Below, one piece after another: positions 45,183 to 56,619 of a DNA stretch of 64,000 bases. Position numbers and translations under genes: made by a program. The notes under the pieces were generated by a model. That model worked only from the letters and a program-made list of their open reading frames with translations, was not told the origin of the DNA and did no database searches. Position 1 is the first letter of the stretch; every line of letters starts with the position of its first letter. The stretch lies in NCBI GenBank assembly GCA_003427395.1, contig BFEA01000007.1, positions 2,253,277 to 2,317,276 on the forward strand, written 5' to 3'. The DNA is from Chara braunii. Its lineage: Eukaryota; Streptophyta; Charophyceae; Charales; Characeae.

Positions 45183-45954
45183 CAGCAGGGTGGGGACTAT
45201 TGGTAGGCACAGTGGTAGTCTCGTAGCACGCTAGTCGACGGGTGGCACAAGCATTACGAGAGCGGTTTCGGAGTTCACATTGTTGGGGGTCACGGGAAGA
45301 CAGGTAAATATGAAGTCTAAAGAAATTCCTAAATTAAATTAAGAGAATTAAGAACCAAATTCAAGCAGGGAGGAGGGTAATATTTCCAATATGGGCGAGA
45401 ACGCAAGAGGAAATTTGGAGGGAAGTGGGTGAGATATAGAGTAAATCACGCAAAAGAGTATCACGAAGTCAAAATAAAATTCCAAAATAATATGGGCATA
45501 AATTCAAAATTGAGAAGGAAGATAAAAAAAACATTTCAAGAAATTCAGAATTTCACTATGTTACCTGATCGGACGTCCAAGACCCCCTGACCGTTCGGGA
45601 CTGTCTGATCGGACAACCAGTCCACCGTCCGTTGGGGGCCCTACGTCCGATCGAAAAAAAAATAGGGGGGGTTTAGGACACAAACTTGGGCGGTGCAGGG
45701 GTGGACTGTGGGGACAGGCGAACCCGGGGCGCCGACGGGAAGAATTATTGGAGACAAAAAAAACTAATCTGGGTCGTCAGATCTGCCAGATCGACTGCCC
45801 AGATTGGGCTATTTTCAAATTTGGAATGGGGGCAGTGGCGGTCTCCCCTGCGCGTCTCGGCCCGCGCACTGTCGCCGGAGTTCGGTGTTGCCATTGCCGA
45901 ACTCCAAGGTCCACGAGCGCAACCCCGCGCGCCATCGCCCGCCCACATCAGGTG
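45183..45954. other. No gene recognised; AT-rich then GC-rich
   Basis: Includes an AT-rich block (45,300-45,560) with AAATTC-type strings similar in texture to 48,500-49,000, then a segment with GATCGGAC/GTCCGATC pieces (45,568-45,655). No coding support. Confidence 0.5.
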
Positions 45955-46490
45955 AGCCACCTTCCCTTCGTCCACCTCCTCCTCCTCCTTCTCCCCCCTC
46001 TCGTCCTCCTCCTTCTTCCCCTTCTCCTATCTTCCTCCTTCCGCTTCTCCTCGCCTCGTCCTCCTCCTTTTCATCTTCCTCCTCCTCCTCCTCCTCGTTG
46101 TCGTCGTCGTCCTCCTCCACCTCCACCTCCTTCTCCTCCTCCTCCTCCTCCTCCTCCTCCTCCTCCTCCTCTTCTTCTTCTTCCTCTCCTTCGTCGCCGT
46201 GGCCTCCTCCTCCATCATCGGGCCCTCCTCTTCTTCCTCATCATCCTCTTTGTCCTCCTCCTCCGCCTCCTCCTCCTCCTCCTCGTCCTCCTTCTCCTCC
46301 TCCACCTCCTCTTCTTCCTCCTCTTCTTCCTCCTCTTCTTCCTCCTCCTCCTCTTTCTCCTCCTCTTCTTCCTCCTCTTCCTACTAGTTTTCCTCCTCTT
46401 CTACTCCCTCCTCCTCTTCTTCTTCTTCATCCTTTCTCTCCCTCCTCCTCCTCCTCCATCGCCGTGGCCTCCTCCTCCCCGGCTTTTTTT
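45955..46490 (+). repeat. Polypyrimidine tract (CTC/TCC)n, about 530 bases
   Basis: Nearly pure C/T on the + strand, mostly CCTCCTCCT and CTTCTTC units with rare interruptions. Long Ser, Leu/Pro and Glu frames on both strands are composition artefacts. Confidence 0.95.
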
Positions 46491-46511
46491 TTTTTTGTCC
46501 GCTCTTTCTTA

Positions 46512-46534
46512 AATCAATCAATCAATCAATCAAT

Positions 46535-46559
<25 letters not shown>
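46512..46559. repeat. Perfect 48-base palindrome (AATC)6(GATT)6
   Basis: AATC repeated six times meets GATT repeated six times with no spacer, giving two perfect 24-base arms. T- and A-runs flank it. It sits exactly at the switch from polypyrimidine to polypurine on the + strand. Confidence 0.95.
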
Positions 46560-46566
<7 letters not shown>

Positions 46567-46639
46567 CGAACAAAAAAAAAAAACAAGAACAAAAAACGGG
46601 GAAGGAGGAGGCCATTAACAAAAACAAAAGACGAGTAGC

Positions 46640-47286
46640 ACGACAAGGATTAGCTGAACGGGGAGGAAGAAGAAGAATCTGGGGAGGAGGAGGCCGTGGC
46701 GATGGAGAAGTACAAGGAGGAAGACAGAGAGGAGGACGACGAAGGAGGAGGAGGAGGCACCGACGATGGAGGACAAGGAGAAGGAGAAGGAGGAGGAGGC
46801 GGAGGAGGAGGAGGAAGAAGAGGTAGAGAAGGAGGAGGCCACGGCGACGGAGGAGGAGGAGGGAGAGAACTTAGAGGAGGAAGAAGAAGGATCATCGTCG
46901 GAGGAGGATGACGACGAGGAGGCCGAGGAGTGGGAAGAGGAGGAGGAAGAAGAGGAGGAGGAGGAAGAAGAGGAGAAGGAAGAAGAGGAGGGCCCGACGA
47001 TGGAGGAGGAGGAGCAGGAGGAGGAGGAGACCACGGCGGCGGAGGAGGACGAAGAAGAAGAGGCAGAAGAGGAGGAGGAAGAAGGAGAAGAAGAAGAGGA
47101 CGAGTAGGAGCCTACTAGGAGGAGGCCCCGACGGGGGTGAAGGACAAAGAGGCGGCGGTGGCGGTGGCAGCGGTGGCAGCAAGAGGGAGGTGGAGGAGGA
47201 GAGATGACGAGGATGGGAAGGAGAATGAGGAGTAGGAGGAGGCCCCGACGATGTTGGAGGAGGAGGAGGAGGAGGAGGAGTGGGAG
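46640..47286 (+). repeat. Polypurine tract (GAG/AGG)n
   Basis: A/G-rich on the + strand, broken by short GGCCCCGACGATGG-type inserts. It mirrors the composition of 45,955-46,490 on the other side of the palindrome. Long Glu- or Gly/Arg-rich frames are not genes. Confidence 0.9.
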
Positions 47287-47338
47287 GGGGCCGAAGTAAT
47301 TGGTCACCCGATCACTCTGCCGTCCCTCCCTACTCTTT

Positions 47339-47490
47339 TTTCAATCAATCAATCAATCAATCAATCGATCAAAGATCCCATCGAATCGATTGATTTGATA
47401 GGATCGATAGGATCTTGACAAGTCAAGATCCTATCGAATCAGTCGATTCGATGGGATCTTCGATCAATTGATTGATTGATTGATTGATCG
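47339..47490. repeat. Large imperfect palindrome (~150 bases)
   Basis: CAAT repeats, then GATCCCATCGAATCGATTG and GGATCTTGACA, are mirrored by the reverse complement ending in GATTGATTGATTGATCG; the centre is near 47,418. Two or three small mismatches. An exact second copy is at 50,599-50,750. Confidence 0.93.
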
Positions 47491-47509
47491 GATTAAAAAA
47501 AAAAAAAAG

Positions 47510-48125
47510 CGGGGGAGGAGGAGACGTTATCGATTCGGTGACAATGGGGAGGAGAACGACGAGTAGGGGGACAGGGATTGGTGGGACGAGGAGGAAGAAG
47601 AAGAAGCAGGGGAGGAGGAGGCCGTGGCGATGAAGAACGACGACGAGAAAGATGAAGAGGAGGACGAGGAGGAGGACGACGAAGGAGGAGGAGGCCCCGA
47701 CGGGGGTGAAGGAGGGAGAAGTGGCGGCAGCGGCGGTGGCAACGGGGGAGGAGGTGGCCCCGACGATGGTGGAGGAGGAGATGACGATGGGACAGGGATT
47801 GNCAACGGGGGAGGAGGTGGCCCCGACGATGGTGGAGGAGGAGATGACGATGGGACAGGGATTGGCAGGGCGAGGAGGAAGAAGAGGAAGTGGGGGAGGA
47901 GGAGGCCATGGCGATGGAGAAGGATGAGGAGAAAGACGAAGAGGAGGATGACGAAGGAGGAGGAGGAGGAGGCAGGGGAGGAGGACGAGGAGGCCTCGAC
48001 AGGGGTGGAGGAAGAGGCGGTGGCAGCGGGGGAGGAGGTGGAGGAGGAGAGACGACGACGATGGGGAGTAGAATGAGTAGGAGGCCCCGACCATGGTGGC
48101 GGAGGAGGAGGAGGAGTGTGAGGGG
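47510..48125 (+). repeat. Second polypurine tract with a 62-base duplicate around a single N
   Basis: A/G-rich sequence with GGCCCCGACG inserts like the tract before it. Bases 47,740-47,801 and 47,803-47,864 are identical and separated by one N, the mark of unmerged overlapping contig ends. It ends with GGCCAAAGTGATTGGCCACCCGATCACTC, related to the block at 47,290-47,330. Confidence 0.85.
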
Positions 48126-48194
48126 GCCAAAGTGATTGGCCACCCGATCACTCCGGCGGCCCTCCCCACTCTTTTTTCAATCAATCAATCAACC

Positions 48195-50479
48195 CCACCC
48201 CCACACACAACCCAAAGCCTGTTTCTAATTTTTTTTCTGTTTTTACTCGGAATGGCCCCAAATTTTTTTGGGGGGGTCCCCTGGCAGTGTGCAGACCCCC
48301 CCCACTTTTTTTACTTTTTTTTTGCTTTCCACGTGGCAAAAAAGCCGTTGTCCAATTTTCCGGACAACTCCCCCTCGACCGTCTCCCGAAGACGTCCGGG
48401 GGAGACGTCTCCCAATCGGACAGCTGGTAACGTAGGAATTTCATGAAAATTTCCGGAAATCGAAGAGATGGCAGAAGAGATAAGGATGAGTTCGTAATAC
48501 AACATGGAAGATTTCTTGACGTGTTTTCAAAATTAAAAGAAAATCAAAAGGAATTCGAAATCAAAATAGAAAACTAATTCTGAAATTCAGACTTTACGAT
48601 GGAATAAAACCAAGAATTAACTGGAAGCCGAGTAGAAATGAATTGAGAGAAATTTGAAAATTATTGAAGGTCAAATCAGAAAATTGTGAACGTATTTCAA
48701 GATGGAGAAAGATTTCACAGTAATTTCAAAAGAATTTTGAAAGAATGTGCAGAATTGCAAAATTTTATGGGGGAAATAAAACAGGAGTTACTTTGAATTC
48801 AGAAGAATTGAATTTGATGAATTTCTGAAAAATAAATTGAATTCTGAAAATAAATAACGAAAAGAATGGACACAATAAAGAATTTTATATAACTTTCAAA
48901 CAAAGATGCCAGAATTAATTTCAGTTCCCGGCGTTGGTAGAAAAGAGGATGAGAAATAATCCTATTGAGTTAAGAGGGAAATTTTGCAGGATAGGATTGG
49001 CAGAATTGCCAGACGAGCAAAATTGAGAAAACACACATGTCATGCGCATTCGGAATTTTAGATGGTGCGACCGATTAGGAAGAATGCTAGAGGAGAGAAG
49101 GGGGAATGGGGGGAAGGAAGAAAATGACGAGAAAGATGAGAACTTCGAGAGGTCCTTCCTCCTAGTCGAGGAAGGTCTTCAGTTAACCCCTGAAGGGTCT
49201 TCTCGTTCGTTCCCCCAGTGAAACGACGAGGTCACCAGAAAAAGCATGCAGATGATGTCGCCAATGATGATGATGATGATCTTTGTTGATGATGATGACA
49301 ACGTAGATGATGCTTGGTGATGCTGATGAAGGAGATGAGATCAATCTCAACTGTTGTGGAGAGAGATGGGCAGGAGAGATCTCGTCAAGTCATTCATGAG
49401 CGTCACTGATTGGATGACACAGATTGATGATGATGAGGATGGTGACGCCTATCAGGTTGATCCAACTTGATGGTGGTGGTGTCCACGCGGGCAAAGCACA
49501 ATTCACGTTTCGCGTTGGTGGATGAACAGCCCAACACTTCGTGAGTACTACTTCGTAATGAGATGAAGAGCCGACATTGAAGAATCAAAAGCAACGTAAC
49601 TGTGAACGCTTGGCTGGTATACGCCACTTATCGCCGTGTATCCGAAGGAAGGAACACAACACCTCTAGCTTGAAGTCCTGAAACGCTAGAGGGTCGATAA
49701 GACATGTTTTCAAAGTTTGTATTGGTACACGAAACGAAAGTCAGATGAGCGTTTGGCCTTCTGCTGCACGCTCCAATGCCGTGCGTGTGGGGCACGGGTG
49801 AGAACACGCGCTCGGTCTTCTTCGCAGTGGCACTTTCCCCTCCCTCCCAGATCGCCCGCAATTGCGATCGCGTTGCCCTCCCCCGCTGGCATTCCCCGCC
49901 ACGCACGCACCCGCCCAGATCCTAGTCCCGCTGCACTCCCGATTGACCTGTCCCCCCATTCCATTCGGACACTGAACGGGACACCTTCTCCAAGGGTGGT
50001 TTTGCTGCCGTGGGAAGGTGAAACAGGTGGGGGCAAGCGGAAGTGGAGGGCACAATTGCGGGGGAAGAAGCACCACAGAGCGAGCAGGAATGCGCGTGGG
50101 GAGATGCGAGCGGATTGCGTAGTTGAGGGGAGGTCGGAATCAAGCGGGGAATCGGGATCGGGACGTGAGGGCGCAGTTGGGTGTCGGGGGAAACACAGTT
50201 GGGGTGAAAGATGACGGGAGGGGGGAGATCTGGATTGGAAGCGGGAGGGTGCGAAGGTTAGGGGAGGGGGGGAAATCGAGCTGGGAGAGGCAGATAGGGA
50301 GCGGGGACAGAAGTGGGGGAAAAGGGGGAAGGGGAGGGATATGCGATTGCGCGTGGTGGGGGGAAACGCGGCGAAGTAAGCTGACGTGGCCGCTGCCGCC
50401 GTAGGGATTTCGATTGTGAGTGGGGGGGGGGGGGGGGGGGCCGCTGCCGGGGGAGGGGGGGGGGAGGGGGATCTAAGGA
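48195..50479. other. About 2.3 kb without a recognisable gene
   Basis: 48,440-49,060 is AT-rich with many GAATTT/AAATTC strings. 49,250-49,450 has GATGAT runs. 49,780-50,400 is GC-rich with only short frames. 50,419-50,470 is nearly pure G with a few C. No domain recognised. Confidence 0.5.
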
Positions 50480-50513
50480 CTGTCTCTTATACACATCTAG
50501 ATGTGTATAAGAG
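50480..50513. other. Tn5-type transposase mate-pair junction adapter (sequencing artefact)
   Basis: CTGTCTCTTATACACATCT (50,480-50,498) is the 19-base Tn5 mosaic end used in tagmentation libraries. It is followed at once by its inverted partner AGATGTGTATAAGAG (50,499-50,513), missing only the last four bases. This head-to-head arrangement is the circularisation junction of such mate-pair libraries and is not natural sequence. Confidence 0.98.
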
Positions 50514-51061
50514 TTGGAGGAGGAGGAGGAGGAGGAGGAGTGGGAGGGGGCCGAAGTAATTGGTCACCCGATCACTCTGCCGTCCCTCCCTACTCTTTTT
50601 TCAATCAATCAATCAATCAATCAATCGATCAAAGATCCCATCGAATCGATTGATTTGATAGGATCGATAGGATCTTGACAAGTCAAGATCCTATCGAATC
50701 AGTCGATTCGATGGGATCTTCGATCAATTGATTGATTGATTGATTGATCGGATTAAAAAAAAAAAAAAGCGGGGGAGGAGGAGACGTTATCGATTCGGTG
50801 ACAATGGGGAGGAGAACGACGAGTAGGGGGACAGGGATTGGTGGGACGAGGAGGAAGAAGAAGAAGCAGGGGAGGAGGAGGCCGTGGCGATGAAGAACGA
50901 CGACGAGAAAGATGAAGAGGAGGACGAGGAGGAGGACGACGAAGGAGGAGGAGGCCCCGACGGGGGTGAAGGAGGGAGAAGTGGCGGCAGCGGCGGTGGC
51001 AACGGGGGAGGAGGTGGCCCCGACGATGGTGGAGGAGGAGATGACGATGGGACAGGGATTG
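50513..51061 (+). repeat. Exact second copy of 47,253-47,801 (assembly duplicate)
   Basis: Base for base the same as 47,253-47,801 at offset 3,260 wherever I compared, including the palindrome and polypurine parts. It starts at the adapter and ends at the same base where the first copy meets an N (47,801/47,802 and 51,061/51,062). It is almost certainly one contig end placed twice. Confidence 0.95.
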
Positions 51062-51062
51062 N

Positions 51063-52104
51063 GGGCCGGCTGACGCGGGCTGGCGGTCTGGGCGCCGAGC
51101 GGCGCGGAGATCGGCGCCAGCGCCGTCAGCAGCAGGAGCAGCCTCGCGGTGGCGCGGATCGGCGAGAGGGGGGGGAGGGGGGCAGCGCACGTGCACACGG
51201 CGGAAGCGATCAGAATGGGAGGGGGGGGGAGGGGGGGTAAAAAGACAAGTTGGGTGAGGTAAAGGAGTTGATCAGATTTGAGCAGGAAGGGGAGGAAGTC
51301 GGGTGCACAGGGGAAACCGGGATCGGGATAAGGGTCCAGGTCAGGGTGAGGATAATGTGCAGGCAGAACGAGGCGGCGGAGTGCACCGGAAGAGGGACTC
51401 AAGGCGGGGAGTGGGCATGGAGTCGGGAGGAAGAGAGGATCCGGATAGCGAAGTGGGTGGGCAGGTTGGAATGCAGTGGAAACGATACACCTGGTCGCGG
51501 AGTTGCCCAGGTGCATGCACATTGTGGCACCGGTATCCTCACGGAAGACTGCAGGCGCATGAAGACTAATCCGTCACAGAGCTTGTCGTTGCTGAATCCG
51601 AGCTGAAAGAGGGCCAACTTGAAGCTCACACTGAGTGGAGCACGCCGTGGAAATGCCGGAGCCGTCAAGTTGGCCGCTTGGATGAGGGCCGTTGAAGTCG
51701 GTGGGGAAGTAGGAGTGTTTGCTAAACGAATGGCATAATCCTCTGGCCAACGGTGGAGAAGCCACGTGTGAGGGGTTCGGTGGGAGGGAGCAGGTTTGAG
51801 GTAGACCCGCTCCGATCCCAGTGTGACGCAACCAGGTGCACGTGCGGAGACGGAGATGAGAGAGAAGGAGAGAGGTGGCCACACGTGAAGGCAGCAGCTG
51901 AACGGGGGATCGTCCCGACAAGAGAATCGAACCAACGAAAAAGCCCCCGACCTGGGCCTAGGCCGAAGTGATATACCGCCCTAGGTCCAGGTACTCGGAA
52001 AACCACTGGTACTGGACCAGAATCAGGCCGACGGCCCGCCTAACTGCCGGTCCACAGGGATACCGCTACACTCGTGAGAACTCGTTAGGCAGCTGATCTT
52101 CAAC
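51063..52104. other. GC-rich sequence, no gene recognised
   Basis: Short frames only (the longest, 178 codons on the minus strand at 51,399-51,935, shows no known motif). Because the junctions at 50,480-51,062 are artefactual, its linkage to the sequence on the left is doubtful. Confidence 0.5.
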
Positions 52105-52640
52105 TTCATAGCGGGTTTGAAACACAGGCGGCTGTTCAAATACAGAATGGGGCTCGAGTACAAGCAGCTGTTCAAATACCCAGCGGAATTTCGAATACAG
52201 GCAGTTGTTCCAACACAGAGCGGGATCTGAATACAGACAGCTATTCCAATACAGAATCTGAATACAGCCGACTGCTCAAATACGGCGTGTGTTCAAGTGC
52301 GGAGCCGGGTTTGAATACAAGTACACAGGTCTACATAACACCAAGCGTCTGAAGACAGGTACACAGTTCTACATAGAAGCAGCAAGCTCTCATAGCAGCA
52401 TAATACGGGGATCCGAAGTTCTGTGAAGCAACAGGCAGCTCTACATGTGTAGCACGACTCCGCATAGCAACCTAGCCCCACAGCCATGTCTACATAGCAT
52501 CTTAGCTCTTCATAGCAGCATGTTTTACATTGAGCGAACTTTACATAGCAGCCAAGTTCGACGAATCGGCCAGCTCAACGCATCCACATACCTCTACATA
52601 GCAGCACAGCAAGTACATAGCAACCAGAGCTAGGTTTGTC
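52105..52640 (+). repeat. Degenerate tandem repeats (CAAATACAG and CTACATAGCAGC types)
   Basis: 52,105-52,330 has recurring GTTCAAATAC/GAATACAGRCAG units every 35-45 bases. 52,330-52,640 has CTACATAGCAGC-like units every 20-45 bases. Non-coding. Confidence 0.7.
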
Positions 52641-52819
52641 CTTTCATTCTCTGCTGGGTTCTGCAGCCCCTGCTGTAACCACCCACTCTCTCTACCTGCC
52701 ACGGGCAGAGCCACATGGGGCAGCTAACTCGTATAATGTATTGATATTACAGTAATTTAACATACATAATCTATTGAAATGAAGACCAGGTCTCCTGTGA
52801 AGGTAGGTGGTTTAGGGAG

Positions 52820-53075
52820 AGACCCGCCGAGTTCAAATCCTGAATGGTACGCACATTTAGCTATTGATAAACAGGTCATGCGCCCAAATCCTGAACAGCA
52901 CACACACGGAGCCGTTGATAAACAGATCATGAATTGTAGGTGTTGGTAAATACACAGGTCATGAGTTATAGCCGTTGGTGAACAGGTAACAAGTCCAAAT
53001 CGTACATGGTTAGACATGCCACTGTTGACAAACAGCTCATGGGTTCAAATCCCGATGACAAACGCATTACGTGCT
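52820..53075 (+). repeat. Degenerate ~45-60 bp repeats with a tRNA T-arm-like string
   Basis: Variants of GTTGATAAACAGGTCATG occur about five times, three followed by TTCAAATCC/CCAAATCC-like strings (best: ATGGGTTCAAATCCC at 53,039-53,053). The string resembles a tRNA T-arm but no full cloverleaf could be folded. Confidence 0.5.
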
Positions 53076-53284
53076 GTCTGTCATCCCTTTCCACCTCTTT
53101 CTTCCCTTTCCCCTGTTTTCCTGCCGCGGCTTGCCTCCGCTTGTCTAAAAGTGACAGGGGAGCAGGAGTTGTGTACATGGGCGGGTCATGAACATGCGCA
53201 GGAATGGTGCGTGAACAGCGGCTATGCAAACTCACTTCTAGACACGATCAGATGGATTGGCTTCCACTTCCATGTACGGGGTTA

Positions 53285-53290
<6 letters not shown>

Positions 53291-53381
<91 letters not shown>
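53291..53381 (+). repeat. Compound (CT)n(CA)n microsatellite
   Basis: About 30 CT units followed directly by about 15 CA units. Confidence 0.97.
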
Positions 53382-53383
<2 letters not shown>

Positions 53384-53734
53384 CCATACACAACTCTCTA
53401 TCTACCGATTCTATTCCGCACGCTCGCGCGGTCATCGTGATTCATCGGATACAGGTTGTCGATCCGTGACTACATCCTCCTTGTGAGTCACGGTTCAACA
53501 ATAGAGGGAGAACCTAATGATCACATTCACTAGAACCCCCTCCTTGTTGTATTCATCCTTCTTGTTTGTGAGGATGAAGCCACGGTTCGACACAAACTGT
53601 ATTGTTGCGAAAGATCCATTTCGACAAGCAGTCGCCTTCTCATCGCGATGGTGCTTCCTCTGTATGTTCGTCGCATAATCCAGTTGAAAAGCTCAACCTC
53701 AAACTCCCAAGGAAGATAAGCCAACCCGAGAGAG

Positions 53735-53739
<5 letters not shown>

Positions 53740-53772
<33 letters not shown>
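53740..53772 (+). repeat. (GA)n microsatellite
   Basis: Short uninterrupted AG run downstream of the ATG13 exon (within its presumed intron or 3' region). Confidence 0.9.
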
Positions 53773-53777
<5 letters not shown>

Positions 53778-54268
53778 CAAGCAAGCGGCACGAGCGCATC
53801 ACGGAGCGTATCACAGGCCCTCTCGAACGGCCGCGCGGACCACCCACCGCCTTCAGATCTACACGCCTAGGTAGGCTATCAGATGACCAACACATTTAAT
53901 TGCGCCCTACAACCGCCCTCGCAGTACATCACAGTCTCTGGATCGGATGCTCAATCAAACCACAGCGAAGGGAACTCCCAACGCACCTTAGAACGACACA
54001 GAAAGCTCACAATCACGGACCGCACCGAGAGGAAACACAGGACCGCACAGCGATAACCAGAGGCAGACGGACGTACGGACGGACAGACAGACAATAAACC
54101 AGCAGTAGCTCAACAAAGCATGTCTACAGCTAAAGAATAAGCATGTTCCTGGCATAGTGCTAAGAAAGCTACATTGAACAAACTGAAGACTAACCAACGA
54201 AAATAACAAATGAAGTAGTACAGATCACTGCGCAACGTGACGGGAAAGATGGAACCGTCAAGCTTTTT

Positions 54269-54274
54269 ACTCAC
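54269..54274 (-). other. ATG13: Splice donor of the ATG13 exon
   Basis: The minus strand reads CTGCAG|GTGAGT, a strong donor consensus, at the end of recognisable coding. Read-through beyond it gives a hydrophobic non-homologous tail and a stop at 54,110. Confidence 0.75.
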
Positions 54275-56619
54275 CTGCAGCGCGCCTCCGCCGAGAGGAT
54301 GAGTCGGTGACACAATGGGCGGGTTATCCGACAGGGGAGAGATAGAAAGCCTAGCCATCGCTTTCGCCTCCATCGAAAGAGAGAAATTAGAACCATGTGT
54401 CCGTGCAATAGAGGACGGCTCCTTCCCTGTCGTTCGCGGAGTAGACCGACTCGTCAAGGGACCTCCTCCTCCTCCTTCTACCCCTCCTCCCCCTCCCCCT
54501 CCCGCTCGGGGTGCCGCAGTTTCTGTGCCTGGAGATGTCCCCCCTCCCATGCATCCTACACCTTGATTGTCATCGAATTCCATCAAGCGCAGTGGAGTCT
54601 GTTTCACAGGTGTTGATGCGAATGGGAGAGTAGGACTCACAGACAGCCCCGTCGTCACGGACCCCTCACTCCCTGATACGGATGTTGACGGCCCTACCCC
54701 TCCACCCCCAATCCCCCCAATTCCGATGATGGGGGGATGAACAGGGGTCCCGTTCGCCGATGAAGCCGGGTTGTCCCAATTATGATGATCTACGGTGGCC
54801 GGAGCGGAAGAGGGGCGAAAACTACTGGTAGGGGGGGAGTGGGCGGAGACCCCGCGCGAATAGCGGCGTCCCGCCGGCCCCCCTCCCCCGGTACCTCCAC
54901 CTCCTTCCTCCCCCCGCCCACCTCGACCTGATCCAGGACTATCGTTCCCCCCGCTGCTGCTACTCCCCACGGGCGCCCCCTGGCCCCCCGTCCCGGGAAC
55001 TGAAAGACGCGGGGAGCCCACCCCCGTTCCCATCGCTGTGGATGATGGGTCTCCCGTACTCAGAGAGCGCCTGAAAACCACCTCTCCCGCGCGTCGTCCG
55101 GAGGAGCGCGGTATACTCATCGGAGCTGTAGATGACCGCGGCCCCCGTCCGAACCCTCCTCCTCCCCTTTCCCCCCCCCCAACGCTCCCTTCCGCTGGCG
55201 ATCCCGCTTGCGACGAAGGCGAGGAACCGGGCCAACCTCCGGAACCTCGCGGGGATACAATCTGCCCGTGTCCCGACGGGGATGTCCCGTCTTGAGACGA
55301 TGACCTCGATGGCGAAGGAGGCTTTCCCGTGAAGCTGTAATTGCCATGGGAGGGGGAGGACGGCGACCCGACGTCCCCCGGCGGGCGAAAAGTGGGTAGG
55401 CGAGGCTTGGACAAGCGGCGCCCGGACGGTTGCTGTTGCGCTCCAGCGCCTCCACCTTCCCCTCGCGATACAGACCCATCAGGTGATGGGTATGGCGACG
55501 ACAAGACACCGACCCTCCCACCACTCGCAGGTCCATTCGAAGGCGGGGAGCAGTTGGACGCGGAGGGGCTCCCCACATAGTCCGGGATGATGCACGGCAA
55601 GATGGTAGGCGCCACTTCCAGCGCTGTCACCCCAGCTGAGTGTCGGTACGACACCGACAGGCATAGGCGCCCCACTGGAGTATCCACAGGACTCAGCTTA
55701 TGGACCTCCATGTCCGACGCGTCTGCTTCAGGGATAGGCGGCGCAGAAGACCGCACCCGGTAGGTCAATGAGAGCCCCCCAGGATGGTGGGCGTGTGATC
55801 TGGCGAGTCGCACGAGTCTGTGGGCGGGAAGAGTCCGAACGAGACAAAACAAGGACCTCAACATGATGACGGCTCTTTTATAAACCACCGGAATCTCCAT
55901 CACGTGTGGCGGAACCACGCCGCTAGATGACGATCCTCCTCCCCCGAGCACACTACCTCCACCGCCACCTCCGCCGGACGTCCCCACTCTGGTCGCGGCG
56001 TTATATGCACTGGCGGTAAGAACACCCCCTCCCCTAGGGGTCAACGTGATGCCCCCCCGCCCACCGCCACCGCTAACCTCTCCCCCCCTTCCTCCAGAGG
56101 CCCCCGGCCCCCCCTCTCTCCTCTTCCGCTCACACTGTACTACCCATCTTTCGAGTAACGTACTACCAATCCGGCCGCCACCACCTCTACTACCTCTGTG
56201 GTCCTCCCTGCCAAAACTTGCTCTTCGATCCCCATAGCCTCCTCCTCCCCAATCAACGCCCGAACCAATAAACGAGGACGACACGTCCATCGCCGCCGAG
56301 GACCTGTGCTCGAGAAATATGTCGATGATCATGGGTTCCAACTGGCTCCTTCGCCATGGATCGGCCTCCCGGCGGACGACTTCGGAAGGGTCAAGTTGGA
56401 TGTTGAACCAGCTGTTTGCTGCATGCTTCGCAGCTGCTGCTGCTGCCCCCAGAGAAGATCCTGCAGCCTCAGCTACAGCTCCTGCTCGCTGATGAGAGGG
56501 CGCATTCGACAACCGTGAGATGGACCCGATCCGAGCGTCAATAATCACGTGTAGAACCCGCGAGAAAAACTCCGTCACAATCTGGTCCATGGCCCCGCTA
56601 CCTTCTCCATGCCCCGCCA

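Noticed and set aside
45748-46541. Long open frames of about 250 codons (Ser/Pro/Leu-rich) and their Glu-rich counterparts on the other strand
   Set aside because: They are translations of CTC/TCC and GAG tracts, open in several frames at once, with no domain.
47423-48184. A 253-codon minus-strand frame repeated at 50,683-51,522
   Set aside because: Low-complexity polypurine translation. The second copy is the assembly duplicate next to the adapter, so it is not a gene family.
49717-50214. 165-codon frame and its reverse-strand competitors
   Set aside because: GC-rich sequence with several overlapping frames of similar length and no recognisable motif; the region is also close to the misassembly.
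51899-51945. Possible tRNA on the minus strand (GGTTCGATTC string)
   Set aside because: The bases beside the loop do not form a T-stem and no anticodon or acceptor stem could be paired.
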